Source: CAZCDS01 sp964497585 (GTDB taxonomy: Bacteria; Desulfobacterota; Desulfomonilia; Desulfomonilales; Desulfomonilaceae). From it: a stretch of DNA of 64,000 nt. The DNA is taken from positions 21,790-85,789 of the forward strand of contig CAZCDS010000025.1 of assembly GCA_964497585.1 (NCBI GenBank), given 5' to 3'. This document shows positions 51,853 through 60,388 of this stretch, piece after piece. The notes below the pieces were generated by a model. The model was given only the letters and a program-made list of their open reading frames with translations, was not told the DNA's origin and made no database searches. The position numbers were made by a program, and so were the translations under genes. Each line of letters begins with the position of its first letter. Positions within the stretch are counted from its first letter, which is position 1.

Positions 51853-53760
51853 ATGAAAAGGAGAAGCTCCGTTTTGCGGCTGGGGGTGTGGATGGGCCTT
51901 TTCATCCTCACGGTCGCAGGACTGCTGCTTGCCTCGGGGCATATTTCTCTGCCGGTCATGGCTCAGGAGAAAGCCCCTGCCAAGGCGGAGCCTGCCAAGA
52001 CCGCGGCTCCGGGATCTGAAAGCGCCACCAAACCGGCCGAGACGAAGCCCGAAGCCCAGGGGGCCCCTGCCAAGGCGGAGCCTGCCAAGACCGCGGCTCC
52101 GGGATCTGAAAGCACCGCCAAACCGGCCGAGAAGAAGCCCGAAGCCCAGGGGGCCCCTACCAAGGCCGGAGAGCCCAAACCTGAAGCCGCGCAAGAGAAG
52201 GTTCCAAAGCAAAAGGCAAAGGAACAGACTGCTGGGCCGAAGGTTGAAAGCGTAGAAAAAGCCGAGCCTGCAAAAGAAGAAAAGGAAGAGGCCGCAGAAG
52301 AGGAATCTGAGGAACTGACCAACAAGAGCTGTATCGAATGCCACAATCCGGAAATTCTCAAGTGGTCAAAAGAGGAAAAGCTCGACAACGTAGAAGTGGG
52401 TGAGAAGCCTCTGCCGCCCATAGTCAAGCCGCCTTTCGTTTTTGGCACGTTGAGCCTGTCCATGGATGTAAAGAAATTCGAGGCAGGTGTTCACGCGGAC
52501 ACCGCATGCGTCGAGTGCCACCAGGGCATCAAGGAACTCCCACATAAACAACGCCTCCTCCTCGTCAAGTGCGCGGAATGTCATGAGGACTCTGCCGAGA
52601 CCATCGCGGCCAGCGTCCACGGTAAGAAGGCGGGGAAAAAAGCCCCCTCCTGCATCGGATGTCATGACGTTCATTACGGCAAGAGCATGGACGCGTACGT
52701 GGCACAATGGAGGATGAAGACCTGCGTGGAATGCCACAAGAGCTACGGTCTCGATACCGTGGCCGCTCACAAGCATCTGTACGAAGCCAAGCTCCACATC
52801 AATTCCCTCGGCTGCATGATTTGCCACCAGGGCAAAGAGCCTGGCGTCCACAACATGACCACAGTCAAGGCCGTTCAGTGCGACAGATGTCACTCCAAGG
52901 CCACGGTGCTCGCGGAAAAGAAAGAGCCTTCCAAGCCGTTCTTGGCGTACATCTTCCAGGCCCGGTTCATCAACGAGGCTGTCAGGAAGAAGTTTGGATA
53001 CGTGATCGGGGCCAACAGGATTCCGCTGCTGGACTTGATCGTGATCCTTGCAGTATTGGGTCCGCTGGCCCTGCCGGTGTTCCACGGAGGTCTGAGGGTC
53101 CTGATGAGACGCAAGGGCCCCATCGGACTGCCCGAAGAGAAGATCCTGCTTCACCCGCTGATCGAGCGGCTCTGGCATTGGGTCCAGGCCGCCTGCATCG
53201 TGATGTTGATCATCACCGGAATCGTCATGCACTGGCCGGAGACCTTCCCCGGTTGGTTTGACTGGGCAGTGGGGTGGCACAATTGGTTTGGGATAGCGGC
53301 TCTGATCGCGTTCCTCGTTTGGCTCGTCTACAATCTGGGCACGGGGAGGATCAAGCACTATATTCCGAGAAAGGGAGAGATTCCTGCGGGCATGGTGACG
53401 CAGGCCAAGTTCTATGCCGTCGGGATCTTCAAGCACGAGCCTCATCCCTATGCGCCAACTGAGGACAACAAGTTCAACCCGCTGCAGAAGATTGCTTACT
53501 TGCAGTTCCAGGTGCTGCTCTTCCCGCTCCTGCTCATCTCGGGAATTATCTATATGTATCCCGAGACCTTCAAGGGAGTGATCGCCGCGATCGGCGGCAT
53601 GACGGTGCTAGCTATCATCCACTATCTCCTCGGTGCGCTTTTCGCAGCATTCCTGGTGGCTCACTTGTATCTGGCCACCACAGGCGAGACCGTGGGAGAG
53701 AACTTTAAGGCGATCGTGTTCGGTTACGGGATCAAGTCCGACCATACCGAACACGTGTAG
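51853..53760 (+). CDS. Heptaheme cytochrome c fused to a cytochrome b membrane domain
   Basis: 635 residues from ATG 51853 (AAAGGAG site). Signal-like helix (~8-35), then an Ala/Lys/Pro/Glu-rich spacer (~38-155) with a 30-residue repeat, then seven CxxCH sites (CIECH, CVECH, CAECH, CIGCH, CVECH, CMICH, CDRCH) in about residues 170-365, then four membrane helices with His for heme b (HPLIERLWHWVQAACIVMLIITGIVMHWP; WHNWFGIAAL; HYLLGALFAAFLVAHLY). This joins a periplasmic multiheme arm to a quinone-reactive cytochrome b in one chain. It probably moves electrons between c3-type cytochrome and the menaquinone pool. Confidence 0.88.
   Translation: MKRRSSVLRLGVWMGLFILTVAGLLLASGHISLPVMAQEKAPAKAEPAKTAAPGSESATKPAETKPEAQGAPAKAEPAKTAAPGSESTAKPAEKKPEAQGAPTKAGEPKPEAAQEKVPKQKAKEQTAGPKVESVEKAEPAKEEKEEAAEEESEELTNKSCIECHNPEILKWSKEEKLDNVEVGEKPLPPIVKPPFVFGTLSLSMDVKKFEAGVHADTACVECHQGIKELPHKQRLLLVKCAECHEDSAETIAASVHGKKAGKKAPSCIGCHDVHYGKSMDAYVAQWRMKTCVECHKSYGLDTVAAHKHLYEAKLHINSLGCMICHQGKEPGVHNMTTVKAVQCDRCHSKATVLAEKKEPSKPFLAYIFQARFINEAVRKKFGYVIGANRIPLLDLIVILAVLGPLALPVFHGGLRVLMRRKGPIGLPEEKILLHPLIERLWHWVQAACIVMLIITGIVMHWPETFPGWFDWAVGWHNWFGIAALIAFLVWLVYNLGTGRIKHYIPRKGEIPAGMVTQAKFYAVGIFKHEPHPYAPTEDNKFNPLQKIAYLQFQVLLFPLLLISGIIYMYPETFKGVIAAIGGMTVLAIIHYLLGALFAAFLVAHLYLATTGETVGENFKAIVFGYGIKSDHTEHV
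51973..52152 (+). repeat. Tandem 90-bp repeat coding for the AKP-rich spacer
   Basis: Two nearly identical 90-bp units (starting about 51973 and 52063), each coding for a 30-residue block APAKAEPAKTAAPGSESATK and so on, followed by a truncated third unit (APTKAGEPKPEAAQ). Only a few bases differ, so the duplication is recent. Confidence 0.85.
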
Positions 53761-53782
53761 ATGAATCCAGACGCGGCTTAGA

Positions 53783-53812
53783 GGGCGGCCCCACCCGGGG
53801 TCGCCCTTTTTT
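53783..53812 (+). terminator. Rho-independent terminator after the cytochrome b fusion
   Basis: Stem GGGCGGCCCC / GGGGTCGCCC (one G-U pair) with a 4-nt loop, then TTTTTT. Lies 22 bases after the stop codon. Confidence 0.9.
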
Positions 53813-54007
53813 GGTTCATCCCAATGGGCCGTCGTTACGCAGTCAAGGTGGGGTTTGGAAGTCACGAAGGGAGCCGATAAGCCAGATCGTGTTCTACGTG
53901 AAAGAATAAAACGCCGAACGGGCGCATCCATCTGACTGGACATACCCCGCAAGAGACTGGGCGATTGACCCAAACCAACTAATGGAACTTGACACTACCA
54001 GTGGGGA

Positions 54008-54460
54008 CTACTCAAGCCACGGGCAGTCGTCCAAAACCATTGTTTTGACTTCTAACTCAACAGGATACGCTTCGCGGATTATGAGATAGCGCGGGGCGTA
54101 GATTTCGCAAGAGACCTTGAAGGTGGTCTTGCCTCCGGGCGGAAGGCCCTTAATTCTAAAAGTCTGCTCGGAAGTGGACGCAGAAACCGGAACTCGGGAG
54201 TTCCCTCCCAGATCCTCCCATCTTTTCTTATCCAAGTAATTCGCACAGAGTCCTCCCACGACAATGCACCTGACATTCTCATCGCCGACATTTTTCAGAG
54301 TTCCTACAACCACGATGCGAATGGTAGTCGGGGTTGGACGTTGAACGAACACCTTCTTGTCAATTATCTGTGCATCACCGTAACACAACCCAGGGACCGG
54401 ATTTGAGACAGCCGCCAGGACAAGAACCGACAACAACATAATAGTCCGTCTCATACTCAT
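54008..54460 (-). CDS. Exported protein of unknown function
   Basis: 150 residues; signal peptide about 1-26 (MSMRRTIMLLSVLVLAAVSNPVPGLCYG). A predicted beta-rich mature part (TIRIVVVGTLKNVGDENVRCIVVGGLCANYL ... GGKTTFKVSCEIYAPRYLII) with four cysteines after the signal; the pattern resembles FxLYD-type or other Ig-like envelope domains that follow a change in a carrier. Downstream of the large barrel gene, same strand, 53 bases. Function unknown. Confidence 0.6.
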   Translation of the reverse strand: MSMRRTIMLLSVLVLAAVSNPVPGLCYGDAQIIDKKVFVQRPTPTTIRIVVVGTLKNVGDENVRCIVVGGLCANYLDKKRWEDLGGNSRVPVSASTSEQTFRIKGLPPGGKTTFKVSCEIYAPRYLIIREAYPVELEVKTMVLDDCPWLE

Positions 54461-54513
54461 ATCCGCGGCTCCCTAGGTTTCAACACGTTTTCCTCAAAGA
54501 GCAACTGCCCTTT

Positions 54514-56412
54514 TCAGAACTCCGACACGAGGCTCCACTCAAAACTCTGGATTGGATCGCGAGTCGTCAAGACGCCATCCCTCGTTACTCGTGGCTCTCT
54601 GCCACGCAGAGTAATTGCCTGATACGCCCAATCGAACCAGTGGCCGGGTTGCCAAAATGCGTAGTGGAGTTTGAGGAAATATCCCTCCAGTAATTGCCAG
54701 TGCAGTCCGACATTGATCTCCCAGCCGATTTCATCGTTGTCTGCGTAGGGACTACGCCACGGATAACCGTTGGCGTCACCAAAAAACGGAGGGCCCGGAT
54801 TAGGGATATCAGGACCGGGGTTCAGGAGAGTTCCTGGGCGCGTCTCGCTGTCCGTCTCAATGATCGCTCCTATATAATTCCCGGCGCACTCCAGCCTCCG
54901 AGCTCTCATGTAGCTGGCCCAAAGGTTCAGATTGCTGGCAATGGCGTAATCGAGCCGCACGCCGAACGCCTCGCCGTCGGCCAACATCCCATTACCGTCA
55001 CTGGGCATAAAGAAACCGCCGAAGGCTTGGTTGCCGCCGCCGAAAACCTTGAACATGAGCCATTGATAGGATTCCAGGGCCTGACAGTTTATCGGAAAGG
55101 GCTCGTAGCTTTTCGTTGGATTACCGTTGTTCAACACGGGGCCGGATGCCAACGCGTACATGAGTGAAAGCCTTGCGGGACCTGTAACAAAGGCGATTTC
55201 CAGGAACCAGTGGTAACCCTCCTGGTAGAGCGGAGCCACCCCATGAAAATAATTGTCTGCCATGAACCAGCTATATTCTGTGGCGAACAAGAAGCGGCCC
55301 GTGAAATACCGGGCGTAGAGTGTGTTGAAGATGATGTTCTGGTCTAGAGCCCTGACTTGCTCCGGAAATCCGCCGGACTCTAGGTCTTCCCGATTGAAGT
55401 GCGACCTCTGCCAGTATGTGGCAATTCCCAGGTCCAGGAAACCGTTGCGATACCTGATGTCCCAGAACTGGAGAAGCTGCGGCTTTACTGGCTCCACCGG
55501 AAGCGGATTCGCCGGGATTGAGGGAACCGTCTGGCCAAAACCGTGACCCGGCCAAAACTGCCAGGTTAAGAGCAAGGGCCCACCTGGCCTTTGCAGTGAA
55601 AATGTCTCCAAACGAGTATTCGGTCCAAAGGTGGCCCCGGTTCCCCAGGGAAATGACTTGGCGCCGAGGGATACCTTACCCCACGGGAGGTCGACCGCTC
55701 CCTCGAATCCCTCAATACAGCCAATCGCCGTGGTTACATTCGGGTCGCCGTGTTCTTCTGCCGGCCCCCCTCTGTTCTCGTGCGTATAATAGCGTGAAAA
55801 GGGCGGCGTACCAACGCCGTCTTTAACACGGGCGTCGGTAACTTGCCAATAACCAATCGGCGGCCCCTTGACGGGAGCTGCGGAAACCGGAATCCGGATG
55901 GCATGCACCAGAGCAGGATTGTCATACTCAGTGAATCTGTTGCGGTTTCCCCCCAGGTTATAGACGAAGTACGCCTTGATGGCTCTCGACGGTCTTATCG
56001 TCGTCTTCATTGTCAATCGGGACTGATCGATCGTGAAGTCAGAACCGGTACGCGAATAGCCGCCTCTGGTTACCCGCCAGCCCGCGGCAGTGGCCGTTTT
56101 GGCTGGAATGGTGGCTGTCCAGCCGGTGCCGTAGCAGCTTGGACCGGCGCATCCGATGAAGTTGTCCGCCTTGGGAAAATTTGTGGTTTGAAACTGACGC
56201 CCCAACGGGAAGGCCTGGGATTCTTGCAGATCAACCATTCCGAAGAGGTCGTTCGAGCCAGTCCTGGCAAGATACTGGTACCGATGTTCGAATTCGCCTT
56301 CGACCGAGATCTCCCACGCGGGAACCGGATCGGCGGGAAGAACCACCAAGGCTACGACTCCACACCACGCCGCTAACCCTGGAATCAGTGATTTGCCCAG
56401 GCGAAGAAACAT
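54514..56412 (-). CDS. Large outer-membrane beta-barrel porin-like protein
   Basis: 632 residues from ATG 56412 (AGGGGA 5 bases upstream); a start at 56445 adds 11 residues. Signal helix (~9-32). The mature part is dominated by alternating aromatic/hydrophobic strands, with conserved-looking turns rich in Gly, Asn, Asp; ends in WSLVSEF, with the terminal Phe of outer-membrane proteins. A loop has two cysteines (CAGPSC). It resembles substrate-specific porins of Desulfobacterota, though I cannot name a family. A promoter at 56453-56481 reads into it. Confidence 0.7.
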   Translation of the reverse strand: MFLRLGKSLIPGLAAWCGVVALVVLPADPVPAWEISVEGEFEHRYQYLARTGSNDLFGMVDLQESQAFPLGRQFQTTNFPKADNFIGCAGPSCYGTGWTATIPAKTATAAGWRVTRGGYSRTGSDFTIDQSRLTMKTTIRPSRAIKAYFVYNLGGNRNRFTEYDNPALVHAIRIPVSAAPVKGPPIGYWQVTDARVKDGVGTPPFSRYYTHENRGGPAEEHGDPNVTTAIGCIEGFEGAVDLPWGKVSLGAKSFPWGTGATFGPNTRLETFSLQRPGGPLLLTWQFWPGHGFGQTVPSIPANPLPVEPVKPQLLQFWDIRYRNGFLDLGIATYWQRSHFNREDLESGGFPEQVRALDQNIIFNTLYARYFTGRFLFATEYSWFMADNYFHGVAPLYQEGYHWFLEIAFVTGPARLSLMYALASGPVLNNGNPTKSYEPFPINCQALESYQWLMFKVFGGGNQAFGGFFMPSDGNGMLADGEAFGVRLDYAIASNLNLWASYMRARRLECAGNYIGAIIETDSETRPGTLLNPGPDIPNPGPPFFGDANGYPWRSPYADNDEIGWEINVGLHWQLLEGYFLKLHYAFWQPGHWFDWAYQAITLRGREPRVTRDGVLTTRDPIQSFEWSLVSEF

Positions 56413-56452
56413 GATTCCCCTGCAATCTACCCCCATTAACCTCAATTATTGC

Positions 56453-56481
56453 ATATTATCAAACACCATGCACAATGTCAA
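56453..56481 (-). promoter_or_regulatory. Sigma70 promoter of the porin-like gene
   Basis: Minus strand: TTGACA (56476-56481), 17-bp spacer, TAATAT (56453-56458); GATAAT overlaps as another -10 choice. The AT-rich region upstream has a short repeat, CAATGA twice. Confidence 0.55.
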
Positions 56482-56941
56482 TGACAATGACAATTATGGA
56501 GCATGTGCTCTGGAGCAGCCTTACAGAAGCGCCTGAAATTCGTTCCGCTCGGTAGAGGTTGATGATCGGAAATTGGGTTGGCAGGGAAAGACAGGTGGCC
56601 TGCAGACCGGGCCGTAGAGGGAGGCGCCGTTCGAATATCAGACGGAGCCAATCACGTGCGGTTGACGTGGGGTTTTCCGACTGATGTTACTTAATTTGCC
56701 GTCCGGGATGCAGATCCATCTCTTCTTACCGTCAACCGACAAACAATTACCAGAGGAACCACTTCAGAGGCTTTGCGAAGATCAGGGCTCTTTGGCTCTG
56801 TGGGTGAGCCGGGCGTAGTGACGTCCGGGGGACTTATGCGAGGACTCCGCTGTCGGCATCCCTGCGATCTGTTAAGCAGCTACCCAAGGCCGAAATGCGC
56901 GACACTAACGACAAGACAGAGTCACCGAGCCTGGGGAGCGG
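56482..56941. other. Non-coding gap upstream of the porin-like gene
   Basis: About 460 bases with no supported gene; a plus-strand frame at 56773-57006 has no family character or good start. Nothing else recognised. Confidence 0.35.
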
Positions 56942-57229
56942 TCATCTTTGCCGTCGGAACCGAAGCTGCTGGCCTCGTATGTCGACCTTGTCATCGCCGC
57001 TGTTGAACCGGTCCAACTTCTTGTCAGCCCTGTCCATCTTCTTGTCGAGTTCGTGCAACATCTTGGTGAGAAGGTCTATCTTCTTCTCCAGCCGATCCAT
57101 TTTGACATAGAGTTGGTCAACTTTTCTTTCCACTCTCTCGATCCATTCACTCGAGAAAGTCAAACCGAAACAAAGCTGAGGAGTGATGACGATTACGGCC
57201 GCAACCAAAATCCAGGAAAGCCTCTTCAT
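56942..57229 (-). CDS. Small exported coiled-coil protein
   Basis: 95 residues from ATG 57229, which has GGGGGT upstream; a longer frame to 57418 has no site and its extra part looks random. Signal peptide about 1-22 (MKRLSWILVAAVIVITPQLCFG). Then a heptad-rich helix: VERKVDQLYVKMDRLEKKIDLLTKMLHELDKKMDRADKKLDRF, a clear coiled coil. C-terminal basic tail (RGQQLRFRRQR). Comparable in style to the secreted helical array at 58-64 kb, but not obviously the same family. Confidence 0.65.
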   Translation of the reverse strand: MKRLSWILVAAVIVITPQLCFGLTFSSEWIERVERKVDQLYVKMDRLEKKIDLLTKMLHELDKKMDRADKKLDRFNSGDDKVDIRGQQLRFRRQR

Positions 57230-57741
57230 GTTTACCCCCCGATGTCGTTCATTGGCATGTTGAGAAAAACCTAGCGCATACGGGGTGGATGTCAATGAAA
57301 AAAGCGGGGATACGCCCGTCAGCTGGCAGCTTGGCGGCCTTGACGTCCAGCTCCCCTTTAACGTGACCCGGAAATTCACGAAAGGTGCACCAGGGCCTAT
57401 GCTTGCAAGGAAATGCAATCTTATGAGAGGCCTCTATCGGACCCATCTCCCAAACTCCATTTGCCTATCACTTACCTCGGGATGTTAGGCTCGGGTGGGC
57501 CGGTGTTGTACATAGTCTCTCCAGTGACTTGGTTCAGCCCTATGAGAGGAAATCTGTTCCTCTTCTGCTTGTGAGAACAGGACCCAACGCTTCTCAATTG
57601 CGGGTTACCCCCAGCAACGATTCTTAGGCAGATAGCATTGCCGCCATTGGACCACACTCACGATCGAAATCGCCCCGTTCATGGTCTGAGCTCTGACTGC
57701 CGGCGACTCGATTTTCCTTGAAAATTCCTGAAGCCAACGTG
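57230..57741. other. Gap with no supported gene
   Basis: About 510 bases. Frames of 60-90 codons exist on both strands but without ribosome sites or recognisable motifs. Confidence 0.35.
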
Positions 57742-57770
57742 TTGACATGCCCTAGGATCTCAGATATCAT
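57742..57770 (+). promoter_or_regulatory. Strong sigma70 promoter of the secreted-protein array
   Basis: TTGACA (57742-57747), 17-bp spacer, TATCAT (57765-57770). Best promoter in this part of the window. Transcription would start near 57777, giving a leader of about 275 nt before the ATG at 58052. Confidence 0.65.
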
Positions 57771-57776
57771 AAAAAA

Positions 57777-58051
57777 AACGAATTGGCACAACCAACTGAA
57801 ATATCGATACGAACAGCAACCGGACGCCAGCGTATGGGTTCCGTCGTCCGGGGGGATTATTCGCTTTGATGCGGCAGCGGACGCTATTGCCGGCGCCCAT
57901 GTGATTGAACCTCGTAGAATCGCTCCTGTCGAAAGGCTCCGGATCCTTCATCTTTTCCTCCCTGTTGGCCCGTCGTTGGTCTGTTGAGCGGTTCCCGGAG
58001 CATCATTTCATCAACCATTAAAGAGAGATACTTCGCAAGAGGGGGTGTACT
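57777..58051 (+). other. Long leader of the secreted-protein array
   Basis: Begins with a run of A residues (57771-57778). No known riboswitch pattern was recognised. Possible regulatory RNA region. Confidence 0.3.
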
Positions 58052-58582
58052 ATGTTCAGGCTGTGGAGTCTCGGAAGAGTCATGGTCGCGACAGGTCTTT
58101 TGTTAGCAATGATTGCCTTTTTGGCAGTTCCCGTAACGGTTAATGGAACTGGTGACCTTGCACGGAGCCTCGCAAAGCAGGCGACCGCTCTCAGCCAGGA
58201 AGTCACCACGGCCCAGGCCCAGCTCTCAAGTCCTATGAAGCCCGAATGCTTCGGGGCCTCCCCCGAACATATGCAGGAGGCGGTGAGTTCGCTATCCCAA
58301 ACAGCGACCGAGGCTGCGAAGATGTGCCAGGGCTGCGCGTCCTCGAAAAGACTGAAGGACATGGCCGACAAACTGGCCAAGTCTGTGCAGAGCGTCGCAC
58401 AGGCCCAGGAACGAGTACGCCAGCAGCGAAAGAGTGCTCAGAAGACGCTTGGCAAGATGTCCGCTATTCTGCGAAGGATGAAGAAGGAAGCACGGACACT
58501 GGCAAAGGAGTTGTCAGAACCCGCGAAACCAGGAGCAAAGAAACTCAGGCCGGGTCGGTCGAGCCCGAGAAAGATCCGGTGA
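58052..58582 (+). CDS. Secreted helical array protein 1 (CxxC)
   Basis: 176 residues; GAGGGGGTG ribosome site and a strong promoter. Signal peptide (~1-31). Then a helical domain rich in Ala, Lys, Gln and Ser, with SLSQTATEAAKMCQGCASSKRLKDM carrying the CxxC pair, followed by Lys/Arg-rich coiled coil (LRRMKKEARTLAKELSE) and basic tail. This domain aligns with proteins at 59012, 60389 and 63135. Shortest member: no C-terminal domain. Exported; family not known to me. Confidence 0.72.
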   Translation: MFRLWSLGRVMVATGLLLAMIAFLAVPVTVNGTGDLARSLAKQATALSQEVTTAQAQLSSPMKPECFGASPEHMQEAVSSLSQTATEAAKMCQGCASSKRLKDMADKLAKSVQSVAQAQERVRQQRKSAQKTLGKMSAILRRMKKEARTLAKELSEPAKPGAKKLRPGRSSPRKIR

Positions 58583-59011
58583 CAGCAACCTGCAGCACGC
58601 ACGTAACCAACGCACACTTGTCACCGTAGCTCGGAAATACCGTCGCGGAGAATGGGCGCAAAGCCTGACAGGTTTCCAGAGGCCATCGAAGGAGCCAAGG
58701 CCCGGATCGGGGGGTCGTCTTCCTACGCCCGTTGGCCTGGTTGGACCTGCAAGGGCACACGTTCTTTTCAGATTCCTTGTCAGATTTCCGGGTTGGTCGC
58801 GAATGACCTGGATAGAGGGAAAGGGGGAGACTTTAGCGCAGGAGGTGAATCACCTACCGTGTGAAATGGTCAGAAAGTGGTCTGCGCGAGTTCGAAGAGA
58901 GCCATAGAAGATCGGTGAATGCGAAAAGCCCCATAGATTGCCACGTGGGCTTTTCGGGGGAATATCCTGAGCAACACTGCGCTCTCACGCTTCAAAAAAG
59001 GGGGGATGACG
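58583..59011. other. Gap between array proteins 1 and 2
   Basis: No gene supported. Contains the conserved block at 58761-58820. The region before 59012 has the GGGGGG ribosome site. Confidence 0.4.
58761..58820 (+). repeat. Conserved intergenic block, copy 1
   Basis: Contains TTTTCAGATTCCTTGTCA then ATTTCCGGG and CGAATGAC, nearly identical to 60296-60356. Lies 192 bases before the ATG of array protein 2. May be a regulatory element or a duplicated flank. Confidence 0.75.
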
Positions 59012-60052
59012 ATGAAAGCTATGAACAGGTACGGGATATCCATCGCGACTGCCGGCCTCGTGCTGCTCTTGGTGGCCTTCTTGGGGATACCTGGAGCAGC
59101 CCCTGGAACTGACGATCTTTTGCCGAGTCTGAACAAGGCCATTGAAGCACTCCAGGCGGAGGTGAAGAGGGCCGAGGCTCAACTCTCAAGATTCAAACCA
59201 CCCATGATGCCGGGGAAGCCGTCAAGGCCTGGGCCCCGCGGTGCGCGTTCAAAGCCGCCGCATGCCAAGCCAGCGGTTGTCAAGCCTTCGGTAAAGCCTT
59301 CAAAGATCGACCTGCCCGTTTCCGTTGGCAAGATGCAGAAGATGTCGGTTTCGCTCTCCCGCACTATCTCAGAGTCCAGAAAAAAGTACCGGAAGGCCCC
59401 GAGTAATCGGCAATTGGCCGGGAGTCTCAGGAGCCTGGACAGGGCCCTGAGAGAACTTGCCAAGGCGAAGAAACGGGGAGACAAGGCCGGAGCGGAGAAG
59501 GCGCTCAGAGAGATATCCTCGACCTTGAACAGCATGAAAAAACAGTCGAAGCTCCTCGCGGCTGATGTCAAGAAACTGGATGCGATGAAGCTGAAACTCA
59601 AGAAGTCCCACGATATAGGACCTTACCCCCAGCAGTACAAACTTGAGAAGAGGCCAATACCGGACCTACGAGGAATTCCGAGAGTGACGCAAATATCTCC
59701 TGATGACTATGTATTTGCACATAATTGGGATTCCCCTATTTCGGTGAGGTTTAACTGGCCTCTCGACCAGTCTACCGTTACAGCAAACACGGTCATAGTC
59801 GAAGCCTATCCTAACGGCAATAGGACGAGAGTAGCAGGAAGCGTTGAGGTTCTGTCCGACAGAAAGACAGTGACTTTCCGTCCCAGTGGACGCTATCCCA
59901 CAGGAGTGGGAGATACGCGCGTAACTATCACTCTAATCGGGACTGACAAGGGGTCAGGAGCCATAAAAGGTTCCACTGGCGTTCTTATAGACGGCGACGG
60001 TGATGGAAAGGCGGGTGGTGACTTCGTTCATGAATTCAACATATTGGGCTGA
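59012..60052 (+). CDS. Secreted helical array protein 2 with C-terminal Ig-like domain
   Basis: 346 residues from ATG 59012, best placed behind GGGGGG (ATG 59006 is too close). Signal (~1-33), helical domain (~34-195) with LPVSVGKMQKMSVSLSRTISES, but the CxxC of its paralogues is missing (KKYRKAPSNRQLAG). C-terminal (~215-330) Ig-like domain, SPISVRFNWPLDQSTVTANTVIVEAYPNG..., similar to bacterial Ig-like (Big_5/SbsA) units, ending in DGDGDGKAGGDF, an acidic calcium-binding-like loop. Probably a calcium-stabilised surface protein. Confidence 0.72.
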   Translation: MKAMNRYGISIATAGLVLLLVAFLGIPGAAPGTDDLLPSLNKAIEALQAEVKRAEAQLSRFKPPMMPGKPSRPGPRGARSKPPHAKPAVVKPSVKPSKIDLPVSVGKMQKMSVSLSRTISESRKKYRKAPSNRQLAGSLRSLDRALRELAKAKKRGDKAGAEKALREISSTLNSMKKQSKLLAADVKKLDAMKLKLKKSHDIGPYPQQYKLEKRPIPDLRGIPRVTQISPDDYVFAHNWDSPISVRFNWPLDQSTVTANTVIVEAYPNGNRTRVAGSVEVLSDRKTVTFRPSGRYPTGVGDTRVTITLIGTDKGSGAIKGSTGVLIDGDGDGKAGGDFVHEFNILG

Positions 60053-60388
60053 ACTCAGGCAGTCCTTGTCCTTCAGCGGTAGGCGTAAGAGTCAAGTGCT
60101 CTTGACTCGTCTCCGGCCTCCGCTCAATCAGTACGAGGCGGTCACGCATACTCGACGCATGCACCCGGCGCCTGTGCCGAATCGCCCTTACCCCAGGTCG
60201 CACTCCTCTTTCTCAACAGGGGCATGGCCGCACAGGCACCGGGCCGTCCCGAGGCTGTCTTCCGGTTGCTTCTTTCTGCTACTCCTCGCGAAGATGTTAT
60301 TTTCAGATTCCTTGTCAAATTTCCGGGGGTGTTCACGAATGACTTAGATAGCGGGAGAGAACGACACATCAACACCGGGGGGTGAATC
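60053..60388. other. Gap between array proteins 2 and 3
   Basis: No gene supported. Contains the second copy of the conserved block (60296-60356), then GGGGGGTG before the next ATG. Confidence 0.4.
60296..60356 (+). repeat. Conserved intergenic block, copy 2
   Basis: Nearly identical to 58761-58820: TTTTCAGATTCCTTGTCA, ATTTCCGGG, CGAATGAC, GATAG. It lies about 35 bases before the start of array protein 3, much closer than in copy 1. Confidence 0.75.

Noticed and set aside
52366..53445. Long minus-strand open frame of 359 codons
   Set aside because: Shadow of the heptaheme/cytochrome b gene; no motif, start site or codon logic of its own.
57718..57987. Plus-strand frame of 89 codons before the secreted array
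   Set aside because: The best promoter (57742-57770) lies inside it, it has no ribosome site, and no motif.
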